Part shown: in pieces, positions 24,063 through 35,125 of the stretch
How the letters are laid out: each line of letters opens with the position of its first letter
Position numbering within the stretch: position 1 is the first letter of the stretch
DNA from: Oryza sativa Japonica Group
Taxonomy: Eukaryota; Streptophyta; Magnoliopsida; Poales; Poaceae
Direction of reading: 5' to 3'
DNA: 64,000 nt
Assembly: GCF_034140825.1 (NCBI RefSeq)
Contig: NC_089039.1
Location: 26,919,001-26,983,000, forward strand
Notes under the pieces: model-generated
Told to the model about the DNA's origin: nothing
Seen by the model: only the letters and a program-made list of their open reading frames with translations
Databases searched by the model: none
Made by a program: the position numbers and the translations under genes

Positions 24063-27000
24063 ATGGCGGGGCGGCGAGCTATGAGGCCGAGCGGCAGCAG
24101 CATGCGTGGGGTGGTGGCGCGGCTGGCCGCCGCGCGGTCGCCGGCCGTGTCGTTCCTGGTGGCGGCGGCGGCGGGCGCGGCGCTCGTCGGAGGGGTGTAC
24201 TTCTGGCTGGTGGTCTCGTCGTTCCGCCTCCCCGACTCCCGCGCCGTTGGGTGCTTGCCTGATGGCGAGGGGTCGTGGGCGATCGGGATGTACTACGGGA
24301 AGAGCCCCCTCGAGCTCCGCCCCATCGAGCTGGTGAGCTGAGCTCCAGTAGCCTCGACTCTGCCCATTTGCGTGCGGTTTTGAGGAATTTGGGTGCTTAT
24401 TCCGGTGTGTGATCTGGTGAGCAGGAAGGGAGGAGCAATGGGAACAGCTCGGCGTGGCCGGTGGCGAACCCCGTGCTGACCTGCGCGACCCCGACGGAAG
24501 GCGGGTACCCGAGCAACTTCGTCGCTGACCCGTTCCTCTACGTGCAGGTGAGCCGCTGCTCTGGCTCTCGTGGTCAACTGTGGAATTTTGTTGATTTTGT
24601 GTGTTTCAAGCGAAATTTTGAGCTCAAATAGGCAGAATTCAAGCTGATGGATTGCGAATCCAGTTCATATGGAGGGTGGTAAGGGTTGTGTGTTTTAGAT
24701 GCTTCGACGAGAGAGTGATAGAGTACCGTATGCAGGGGTGGACTTGTTCTAGCTTACTAGCTGGATATTGTTGAAGTGTTATTAGTAGTGAAACACAATG
24801 TCCTAATGCTGGGATTCTGCATAATAGGCTTCAAGTTTGGAACCTAAGCCTTGTGCATACTGAATTGCCATTCTACTAGGGAACAGTAGTTGGGGAAGGA
24901 TTGCAAGCTTTTCTCCTTAGATTTATACAAAGTTCTAACCGCTATTATCTCCTTGATAAAGTTAATGAATGTTCATGCTTATCGAAATTAGTACGCAAAG
25001 ATGCTTCGCCTTTAAGTTTATCATGATTCTGAAATGTTTGTTGAAACACTGAAGAGAAAACAGTTCTTTGACCGAATATGAAACCAGAAAAAATGTTGCC
25101 TGAGACTTGTACATTGCATTACAATTGAAGTGAATTTGGGCCATGATGTGGTTTCTATGAGTGTCAAAACACATTTTAAGGATAAATGATGAAATAATTT
25201 AAAATTAAATTGGCACTACACTGGATTTCATATAGATATGTAAACGATGGGTTTTATTTTTTTGGAGATATTTCCTCAACTGGGACAGGGGAATTTTATA
25301 CATGCTTTTGTAACATCAATATTGTTTGTTACAATACACAAACAGAAACCTTCTTTTATTGAAGGTAAATTTCTGTCAAATCCAGGCTTTTGAATTTTTT
25401 TAAGCCCATCGTAATATTTTTTTTTCTAGTTATTATTGTAATGCTCAACCTGATATGATAGTATGCATCTCTCAGGGGGACACACTCTTTCTGTTCTTTG
25501 AAACAAAAACAGTAAGCACAATGCAAGGTGATATTGGTGTTGCAAGAAGCTTGGATCAAGGTGCAACATGGGAATTTCTTGGTATTGCTTTAGATGAGGC
25601 ATGGCATCTGTCATACCCGTTCGTGTTCAAATATGAGAATGAGGTAGAATTTTAACTTCAGTCATATCTATAGCTTAAGGAATGAGTAGCTGTTTCTGAA
25701 TATGTCAATACGTTACCTTTTCTCTTGTAGATTTATATGATGCCAGAGGGGAACAAAAAGAAGGAGCTACGACTTTATCGAGCTACTAAGTTTCCTCTTG
25801 AATGGACATTGGAGAAGGTGCTCATTGATAAGCCACTTATTGATTCCTCATTAGTTCAATATGATGGACTGTGGTGGCTGTTTGCCTCAGATTTTACACG
25901 GCATGGTATAGAAAAGAATGCAGAGCTTGAAATTTGGTACAGCAACTCACCTCTTGGTCCTTGGAGTGAACATAAGCAAAACCCTATTTACAGATCTGAC
26001 AAAAGTTTAGGAGCTCGAAACGGTGGAAGGCTATTCATCTTTGAAGGGTCATTGTATCGTCCAGGGCAGGATTGCAGTGGTACCTATGGACGGAAGGTTA
26101 AGCTGTACAAGATTGAAAAGCTAACTAAGGAAGAATACAAAGAGGTTCCGGTAAATCTTGGAATCGAAGAGGCAAAGAAAGGGAGGAATGCTTGGAATGG
26201 TATGAGGTACCATCACATAGATGCACAGCAACTTGCCTCTGGTGGATGGGTTGCTGTCATGGATGGTGATCGTGTCCCTTCAGGTGATTCAACAAGACGG
26301 TCTCTATTTGGTTACATGGGTTTTTTGGTAGCTGTTGCTCTGGTCACTTTTGTAGGTTTTGTAAAAGGTGCAATCAGTTGCTACATTCCTCCAAGTTTTT
26401 GGGTTCCTCTAACTAGGAGAAGTGAGTTATCTCGTATTTTACCTGTGCATCGCTTCAACCTGAAAATCCGTAGATATTCAACCAGTATTGGCAGGAATAT
26501 CTCTGCTACCAAAGCAAGGCTCAGTGAGAAAACATGGTCAAACACACTATTCTTTTGTGTGATTGCTCTCATAGGTATTGTTAATGTCTGCATTGCTGTG
26601 CATTTCTTACTTGGTGGCAATGGCGCTGAAGAGGCATATACACATCAAGGGCAGCACTCTCAATTTACAATGGTCACAATGACATATGAAGCTCGACTCT
26701 GGAACCTGAAACTATTTGTTGAACACTACTCTAGATGTGAGTCAGTCAGAGAGATAGTTGTTGTCTGGAACAAAGGCAACCATCCTACCAGCGACGCCTT
26801 TGATTCAACAGTCCCTGTCAGAATACGTGTGGAAGAAATCAACTCCCTTAACAACCGATTTAGGGGTGACCCTTTGATAAAGACAAGGGCTGTCCTGGAA
26901 CTGGATGATGATATCATGATGACTTGCAGTGATGTAGAGAAAGGATTCAAGGTATGGAGAGAACACCCTGAGAGGATGGTGGGCTTTTACCCTCGAATGA

Positions 27001-27404
27001 TAGACGGTGATCCTTTGCAGTACAGGAATGAGCGATATGCTCGGGGCAAGAAGGGCTACAATTTGATCCTCACAGGTGCTGCTTTCATGGACAGTGAGTT
27101 CGCTTTCAGTAAATACTGGAGTCAAGAAGCTAAGGAAGGCAGAGACTATGTCCACAAGAACTTCAACTGCGAGGACTTGCTCATGAATTTTCTGTATGCA
27201 AATGCAAGCTCTTCGAGGACTGTGGAGTATGTTCACCCTGCTTGGGCTATCGACACTTCCAAGCTTTCTTCAGTTGCTATTAGCCGAGACACGCAGAAGC
27301 ACTATGACATCAGAACGAAATGCTTGGCGAAGTTCGCCTCCATATATGGCCCTCTCCCCCAGAAATGGCTATTTGGCATGAGAGAGGATGGCTGGGACAA
27401 ATAG
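24063..27404 (+). CDS. GINT1: Glucosamine inositolphosphorylceramide transferase (GT64)
   Basis: Four exons: 24063-24332, 24425-24547, 25476-25643, 25731-27404; 744 residues, close to the Arabidopsis enzyme (about 765). An N-terminal signal anchor is followed by a beta-propeller-like region related to glycosidases (NPVLTCA, DPFLYVQ, ARSLDQGATWEFLG, WHLSYPFVF, MPEG). Two membrane spans flank about 100 residues in the middle. The C-terminal domain is exostosin-like GT64, with the LELDDDIMM metal/UDP-sugar motif and an NCEDLLMNF block. The enzyme works in the Golgi and adds N-acetylglucosamine or glucosamine to inositolphosphorylceramide, making GIPC sphingolipids. The last exon codes three quarters of the protein. 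It converges with the broken F-box gene downstream. Confidence 0.92.
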
Positions 27405-27749
27405 TCTCGACAAGGCGGAATAGACAGCCAACACATGCAAATTGTTGAATATTTTTGTTCCTACAACTTCCTTTTTGGTAGAAGTGACTTGTTTAGTGAT
27501 GTAATTTGGGTAGAAGCCAAGAACCTTGTAAATCATGATCTGTTCAAAGTGGATGATTCTCTGTAGCTTTTGATGAACATGTTAAAATAGCCAAATTCAA
27601 TGCAGTTTTCTTTGTGAGTGAAGCGTCAAAACTGCATGGATTCAATCCTTCCTGTTTTATTAGCACTCTGGGAATTATAACTGTTCGATGTATTGTATAA
27701 CCTTTATGAATGTTTAACTAATGTACAATCAACACATAGTTTGGTTTCA
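27405..27749. other. Convergent spacer: GINT1 3' UTR
   Basis: AT-rich 3' UTR of GINT1 facing the F-box gene stop at 27750. No other feature is seen. Confidence 0.5.
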
Positions 27750-29290
27750 TTATTCTAGGACCAATTCAACTTGGTCCATCGAACAGCAAACCCCCTCCAT
27801 GATCTGCTCCTTCACGGCGAGCTTCTCCTCATCGCTCCAAGTACATTTCTGGCTCACCATCTCCCATTCACCTGGGCCTCTATCCTCGACGTGTCCATGC
27901 TTGATCAGCACAACACGGCGCAACGCCATGGATGCTTCCTCCATGACGTACCTCACAAACTGAACCTGCCTCTCTTTCTTGCTCTGGAAACCAATGACCA
28001 CAAGCTCCTCCAGATTGTCACAATGCTGTGTTCTTGACGGCTCATTCTCCCACACTATCTCCAATCTCCGACGATCCGCCGCCGGGTCGTCGTCGTCTTG
28101 GCGATAGTGTTGGGAGAAGTGGACGTGGAGGCGCTCAAGCGACGGCGCCGCCGCCTCGACGACGGCGCGGATCCACGTCGCGTCCCAGCGCGGCGGCACG
28201 TCGGCGACCAGCAGCCTCCTCAGGCTGGGCATCTCCAGGAAAGGGCTCTCCGGGACGACCCACATCTGAGGCCCCGTGAGACGCAGCGCGAGATCCGTCA
28301 CGTTAATGGCGGCCCTGCAGAGGTAGCCGAGCGCGGACAGCGCGGCGTCGCGCTTGATCCTCTCCTGCAATGGCTGCAGTCCGGGGGATCCCCTTCCATC
28401 TGGCCGACGCGGAACGCGACGGTGGCGCGCGCGAGGCGCGGCGCGGCGTCGGCGTCGGGGCGGTACAGCTCCACGCTGTTCTGGACAGCGACGAGCGTCT
28501 CGAGGCTGGGGAGTCCGTGGAGGAAGCGTACGCTCATGTCGCCGCCGCCGACGACGACGAGCTCCCGGAGGTCCGGCAATGGCGCGTCGATCACGACCTT
28601 GGAGTAGCGGCATCGGCAGGAGACGAGGTGGAGGGCTCGGAGCGACGGGCAGCTCGCCACGGCGCGCTCGTAGACGGCCGCCCGCGTCGTGCGGGGCAAG
28701 CCGCGCAGGACCAGCGTGGTGAGCGCGTCGAAGCCTCGGAGATCCGGAGGCCGGCATCTGGTGAGCTCGAGCGTCCTTAGCCGGGAGCCGTGGGGGTCGT
28801 CGCTGATGCGGCCGTCGGGGAACCTGTAGGCCGGGTGATCCAGCTGCGCCGACGACGACGACGTCAGGAGAACGGCGGCGACGTCGAGGTGCTCGACGCC
28901 CCACGCGTCGACGGCCGTGGTGATCAGGCGGTTGATGTGGTTCGAGCTGTTGGTGTCGATGAACTCCACCGCGAGCCTGTGGACGCTCCGGCGCGGCGTC
29001 GACGGCGAGAGCTCCTTCATGCAGGCGGCCATGGCGCGCATGGCGCGGCGCTCGTACCGTCTGATGACGGCGTCGTACTTCTTGCCGTAGTCGTACACCC
29101 AGAACGACCTCTTGGCCTCGTCGCGCCGGCGAAGCTCTAGGTAGTAGTCGCGCGGCAGGATGTCGGCGACCCTCAGATCGAGGCTGGGCAGCTCGCGCGC
29201 GAGGCCGGCCCAGCGCTTGCCCAGCGCGGCGCGGGAGTTGACGCGGCGCAAGATTTCGCGGAGCACATCGTCCGGGAGATCGCTGATTTT
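27750..29290 (-). pseudogene. Damaged FBD-type F-box/LRR gene
   Basis: The minus strand reads a protein beginning KISDLPDDVLREILRRV (F-box, about 29290), LRR-like repeats, and a C-terminal FBD-like part ending DQVELVLE. Two faults are visible. The F-box frame has no ATG; going upstream it meets a TAA within eight codons. The F-box itself is short, lacking the usual segment between SRAA and KRWA. Near 28385, in a run of C residues, the frame moves by one: the first half ends ...MEGDPP and the second half starts LQPLQERIKRDA. Comparison with the related fragment at 44.2 kb (EGDGLQPLLE) shows the two halves were once continuous. An upstream exon or an intron at the shift is possible but has no good splice signals. 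Rice has hundreds of such F-box genes, many dead. Confidence 0.75.
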
Positions 29291-29552
29291 GCGAATCGGA
29301 ACCAGTTAATTTTGCGCGGCAAAGCCAATTTTGTTGGTTCTTCATACACTACGCAGCAACCAAACCAACACTACAAATCCCTAGTAGAGAAGAGAGACGT
29401 ACTACATAGATGAACTAGTATTAGACGAAGTTCTGGACTTCTGGTTTACTAGGAACATAGAAAACATCAGATGGAGGATGAGTTACAAACATGGGAGTTA
29501 AAATTGAAATGACACGTGCAGGAGGTCTTGTTGATGAATGGCACAATCGAAC
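29291..29552. other. Spacer between the F-box pseudogene and the FEN1 3' end
   Basis: AT-rich. The right side is probably the FEN1 3' UTR. No gene or repeat is recognised. Confidence 0.4.
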
Positions 29553-32500
29553 TTATTTCTTCTTTCCGCCGGCTCCCTTTGTTTTCTTGTTAGCGACTGC
29601 TTTGGTTGGTTTTTCTGAAGTGTCCTGCCATTATATCATAGAAACAAATCATGAGACATAATATTGCTACAAAAATATAATTATGGCCACAACATTTGCA
29701 AGCCTACATATAGTATAGCACTATGGTTGCAGTTTTACATGGAACAGTACAAGATCTGCGAGAAAATCATGCCAAACAAGGCTATAACCTTCTCATAGTA
29801 GAAGGATTTTAGCATGGCTTACAAGATTCAGCTTTGGCTATTGTATCTGCCTACTTCTGGCTGCTTGCAAATATATTGTTGAGTACTGGTCTAATGGACA
29901 TATTTTTATCATTCATCTGTGATCTGTTATTTGGCAGGTACATTGGACAATCAAAACATCAAACCACGTGATTCAACATTGTTAGTTGAATGGACAGATA
30001 AAGTACGCAATTCAATGACATGAATTGGTTGTATATCATGCTACAATGGATGAACCTGGAGAAGGCTAAAAGTTCTAAATTTAAGCACGACAAGATTGAT
30101 GGCATTCAGGTTAAGGTACCTTTCTTTTCAGAGGCACTGATGTGCTAACAACTGGCTTGAAGAAGGATTCGAGCCTGGTCACATTAATTCAAGAGTTGGT
30201 ATGGTTTAACAAATGATATAGGCATGCAACACTCTTAGAACCAAAGTATAAAAATGTACCACAATGCTCACGTCTCACCTTCCTTGGGAAGATTTGTTCT
30301 TGGCAAATTTAATCTTCTCTATGGCCTACATAAACCGGAGAAACAAATTGCTGATAAAAATATTTCAAGAATATAACATAGTAAGTCAGAAGAAAAGTGC
30401 ATGCCTTTGTCACTCTATCTTGGTTGAAACCATTTTCTTTCACCAGAAACTCTACAAGACCCTGGAGAAAGAATTAAAGTATTGGGACGACATCACTTGT
30501 AAAATTTGAAGGCAAGGAAAAAAAGGTGACAGGCATACTTCCTCATCGGGAGCATTCCATTTCAGCTCAGGAATATCCAATGTAACATTGGGTTCCTTGA
30601 ACAAGCGTCGAGCTTCTTGATAAGGCCAGTCCTCAGGAATCTGATATCTGCAGTAGGCGATAGATATGATCAAAATTTAGCACAAATTAGCATAGGAAAT
30701 GGTCTTCATCACATTACAATACATCATTACATCTAAGTAAGATAATGCGACCAAGAAATGAAATAAAGTGGCACATATAGAAAATTTTGGGCTGCCTTTG
30801 CCACACAGCTGATATACATGTCTCAGTTGAGTTCTCAGTCAAGTGGGAAATATTCAAATAGTTCAAAAGATTAACCTGTCTTTATTTATGTTTTCCAGAA
30901 TGCTTTCTATGGACCCATGTTGACGAATAAGTTTCAGAGCTGTTTGACCTCCAATACCTAGCGGACAAGCACACATAGTTGGTTAGGAAAAAAAGTTTGC
31001 ATGGACAGAAATTCAAGCAAGCAAGAATTTATAGGAATACTACTCATGAGAAGAGGGAAAGCAAAAATACCTTTAATGCTATCACAATAGTCACATCCAG
31101 ATAGGATGCACAAGTCAATGAATTGGTCCATAGTGAGTTCAAGCTCCTCCAAAACCTGCAATATGAAAATTGGTCAAGTGTGTACAACATCAGTGTCTGT
31201 ACCAAGCAAATCACAGTGCTGCATACTTTCGCGACTTCAAATTCCATAACTGGAATTTTCTTGGAACTTGGATCCATCAAATGACGAAGAAACCGTGGAG
31301 CTCCAAAAGTAAGAGAGTCCATATCTTCTGATGCAACTGCATAAACCTATAAAAAAAACAGTAATTAATAAAAATGGAAGCAAGAGATGGAAACAAGAAG
31401 GCAGAAGTCCACTATGTTAACATTACCATATCATTTATGCAAAGTGCAGCACATTCTGCTTCTGCTTCACATGGCGCCTATTGGTACCGGAAAGAAGATG
31501 TCTTTGGATGAGATTGAGAGCATGGCAAATACATGATAAATCATAGATTTTATGCTAGCATAGTAAAATAAACAAATCCAACGATTATATATTGACTCAT
31601 TCCCTGAAAAAGCATGTGGCACCAAAGAAAATTGGATTTACCTCTACAACAGGAACCCCCATAAGTCTTAATAGTCGTTTACATTCTTCATTGTGCTGCT
31701 TCGTGACCTGCTCAAGGAAAAAGAAGATGCAAAGATAAGGTTACTCTCATACTTACCTTTTTTGCATCTTCCATATCATGTTATTCAAACCAACTGTTTT
31801 CATTGATATTTTTCTCAGCGAATGAATCTGTTGTCCCTCAAACATCATAGATTTTTTTTTTACATTTCTTTTAGTGTGTAAGATCAACCCCCCTTCTCAC
31901 CTTCACAGTTCTCTTGCTGAATTTTTCAATTGCGTCTTTATCTCCTTCCTGCACATTAAAAGTCATTTCTCTGGGGATCAAGGAAGGAAGGAGAACAAGC
32001 ACAGGACAGAACATAATAGAACATTGTAAATAGCACAACAAACTGTTAGCTCACCTCTACTGCCTCTGTTAGTTCTTTGGTGGCATCCTCCCTCTTCGAG
32101 TACCTGCAGAACATGCCATGTTAGAAACAGATCATAGCCCAAAATGGGATATAGGACAAGTTATAAGTAGCAGCAGGAAAAACAATCTAAGGATGAAAGA
32201 AACATATCATGCCTTTTTGCGAGCTCTTGTTTCTTCAGATCAGGAGGCTTGCCGTCAAAAACATATCTGCATGAGTGTCACAATTTTAAGTGTATTTATA
32301 TGGATAATTTCAATAACAACACATGAGGAATTTGGGTTTACACTGGCTTGATTCCTGCCTCCAGCAACCTTATTGTCCGGTTGAACATACCTTGCAAATG
32401 ACTGCACAGCAAAAAGTTCTAATTTATAAAAGAATTAACAGAATCCTAGCACTAGAAACGGTGTAAGATTAATATTTAGAACCTGGTGACTTCACCGGCC

Positions 32501-33235
32501 TCGTTCGTGAGGGTTTCCATCCCCGTCCTTCCAACTACAATCTATACAAGTAAAACATAAAAAGCTGTCCCAACTTATAAAGCAGTGGGTAAGGATTTCC
32601 TAATACCTCACCAAAACTTGTCAAGCATTTGCACACAGAACATATAGTGAATGTAATATGGAATTGCTATGCTCTACTCCCATTTTTAAAGCAAAACATC
32701 CAATGCTAGAGGTGTTTAGTTTAATGTTAATAAATATAGCCGACCAAAGAAGAAAATATGAGGCACAATGGAGGTATCCCAATTTCACCCAACCCGATTT
32801 GGTCTAAGAGAGCAATTTGAAATGAGGAATCCTTACAACACTGGGCAGTTAAATAGAAAAAAATACAATCTCTCTCGCGCAATCAAAGGCTTAAGAAACC
32901 CTAAACCCCAAGTAAGTGAGCACATTTCAAAGCCAACTCGCAGAATGTGAGAGGAGACATGGGGGCATACGAGGAACTGGTAGATGCTCATGCTGGCGTC
33001 GACGGCAATGCGCCGGCCGAAGTAGCTCTCGAACTTCTGCTCCTTCATCGCCTTGGGCGCATTGTCCGCCAAAAGCTTCGTCAAACCCTAACAAAAAAAA
33101 ACCCGCACAAAATCGAGACGAAAACCCATCACGAATCGGCCGCAAAAACAGCTACAACCCACACCACCGGTCACAAATCCGAACGAGGACGGCGCGGCAC
33201 CCCCCCCCCCCTCCCGCGCTCACCTTGATGCCCAT
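29553..33235 (-). CDS. FEN1: Flap endonuclease 1
   Basis: Seventeen exons: 33224-33235, 32971-33087, 32483-32541, 32342-32401, 32213-32266, 32055-32103, 31901-31948, 31642-31707, 31427-31477, 31227-31346, 31071-31155, 30876-30957, 30539-30647, 30405-30461, 30279-30325, 30120-30174, 29553-29624; 380 residues, the known size of rice FEN-1a. The N domain has RIAVDAS and VFDGKPP; the I domain has [16 protein letters not shown] and SGCDYCDS, giving the acidic metal-binding residues. A helix-hairpin-helix ([12 protein letters not shown]) follows. The PCNA-binding box QGRLESFF is at residues 337-344, and the C-terminal tail is Lys-rich. It removes 5' flaps during Okazaki-fragment maturation and long-patch base excision repair in the nucleus. 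The first coding exon is only four codons. Introns 5 (GC at 32212) and 14 (GC at 30404) start with GC rather than GT. Confidence 0.95.
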
Positions 33236-33627
33236 CTCGCCTCCGACGGATGCGGCGAGCGGCGGAGGCGGCGGCGGCGGAGACACAGAGAGAGAGGTCG
33301 CGGGCTATTTCGAGTTTTCGTGCTCGGCCCCCCGCCTTTGCGTTTTCACTTCCCGTTCTCGGGCCGGTCTGGGCTAAGGCTGGGCTGGGTAGAACCGGTC
33401 TAGTTGGGCCTCGAGTACGGGCCGGGTCGGGCTGAAATTGGACTGCAACGCAACGTGCGGCCCACGTGATCTGCAGTCTCATTTCGGCCCAATTGAAAGC
33501 CTAATCAGGTGACGTGCTGAGCGGTGGCGCTGTTCTTTGCCGGTGGCGGCGTTGCAGAGGCTTGCGGCGGCGAGGGGACGGAGGCGGAGGCGGAGGCGAG
33601 CGGCGGCGGCGGCGAGGGGAGAGAGGG
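33236..33627. promoter_or_regulatory. Divergent promoter of FEN1 and the ESSS-like gene
   Basis: Only 392 bases separate the two start codons. The spacer holds GGCCCA at 33459-33464, which overlaps a CACGTG G-box (33463-33468), and a second GGCCCA at 33486-33491. A further TGGGCC lies near 33405. No TATA box is clear for either gene. Confidence 0.6.
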
Positions 33628-34427
33628 ATGGCGAGGCGGTTGTGGAGGTGGTACGCGGACCGGCAATTCAACAGGTGGGAGAAGACGGTGCTCTGGGACA
33701 TGGTGGAGCCGTACCGCCCGCCGCGCTCGTTCGCGCCACTCATCGGCACCTACGTCGCCGCCTTCTACACCGGCGTCGTCGCCTCCGCCATCACCGAGCA
33801 GCTTTACAAGGTCAGGATACTCTAGGAACAGACCGCTCCTCCACTCCTCCTCCCCCCTCCCTGCTTCACTCCTTGTGGTTGCCCTCGGTGGGGCTTCCGC
33901 GCATAAGGTGCTCGACGGAATGCTTAGGCCCCTTGGTCTCGAAACTTGGACATGAATTTCGCATGCTTCAGTGATCAAAGGTCTGTTTAGCATATGTTCC
34001 CGTATGGTATGATTAACATGTACTCGGTAGTAGTAGCTAGCTGGATCACAACAAATTTTGGTTGCATACTTTGTTGAACTGATTAGGAGTTTAGGACTGT
34101 CAATTTACCCTACAAGCAAGTTTGGCCAGGTTTGATTGGTGATATATATATAGAATCAGATCGCCCTATTGTCCTATATGAATCAGGTTGTACAAAACAA
34201 TGCAAGCAATATACCTTTGAAATAACTAGGATTGGCAATTTGACCTCAATTTACAGTTGCTTTTGCCTGATTGTGACCGCATTTTGGAGCAGGAGAAGTA
34301 CTGGGAAGATCATCCGGGCGAGGCCGTGCCGCTCATGCCGCCCAAATTCTACTGGGGGCCATGGAGGGTGATGAACGGAGAAGTTCCACGCTTTATGCAG
34401 ACACCAGAAGAGGCGAAACCGGCATAA
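33628..34427 (+). CDS. Small mitochondrial protein, probably the ESSS/NDUFB11-like complex I subunit
   Basis: Exons 33628-33810 and 34293-34427 give 105 residues. The protein starts MARRLWRWYADRQFNRWEKT, has one central hydrophobic segment (SFAPLIGTYVAAFYTGVVASAI), and ends in an acidic/aromatic tail (EKYWEDHPGEAVPLMPPKFYWGPW). From memory this matches the Arabidopsis proteins annotated as the ESSS subunit of NADH:ubiquinone oxidoreductase (At2g42310 type), single-span inner-membrane proteins with no cleaved presequence. The gene model is solid (good donor at 33811, acceptor at 34292, in-frame join); the subunit name is a recollection. It shares a short promoter with FEN1. Confidence 0.7.
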
Positions 34428-35125
34428 AATCTTCAATGATCACTGAATCTTTTAAATGTTGCGTGTCTGTAAGGACACGATATGTAGTGTTTGTTGCGTG
34501 AATAAACAGTTTGCCCCCATCGATCTCAAGGCAAGTAGAGTTAGATACGATCTATATTATACGGTATAAACGGTTTATTTCCCCTTATCCCCTTATAATG
34601 AGAAATTGGAAGTGTTCATGAGTCATAAATCTTCACTCCTTGTTTGTCTACTTTGCATTTTCGCCTTCCTGATAACAGTCGAGTTGTGATGTGTTTGAAT
34701 CAGTTCGTGCTTATGAACATGTGCAGCGTACGCACATTCAAGGAGATCAGGGGAGAATAATTCGTTCAGGTGGTCGGACAAATGGTGGTTTTGCGCAGGC
34801 AAAATTATTGCCAAAATGCATAGTAAAATATTGCAGCTTTCACAGTATCAATTTCACATATGTAGTAATCTACAAAATGAGGTGCTGCTCCACATTAGTT
34901 CAGTTTACATCAGACGGATTCCCAATTCCCAAGTTTAAAATAAATTATATCTGTAACGTCTTTCTCCCGGGCCGTGAAATTCTGTAGAAATATTAAGTAC
35001 TACTACTGCCTTTCACCACGAAAAGACAAAATCACGTCATATAGCTTTCAAAAAATCACCCCTTTCATTTGAGGGGCACTGCCTTACATCAGGAGAAGAC
35101 ATATCATAAATCATGTTACTTGCTC
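34428..35125. other. Convergent spacer, no gene
   Basis: AT-rich 3' flanks of the ESSS-like gene and Cpn60. The ORF at 34691-34987 shows no domain. No repeat is recognised. Confidence 0.45.

Noticed and set aside
23529-24341. Longer GINT1 start (270-residue frame from 23529)
   Set aside because: The extra 178 residues have leader-like Ser/Pro/Arg composition and precede the normal signal anchor; the ATG at 24063 fits the family.
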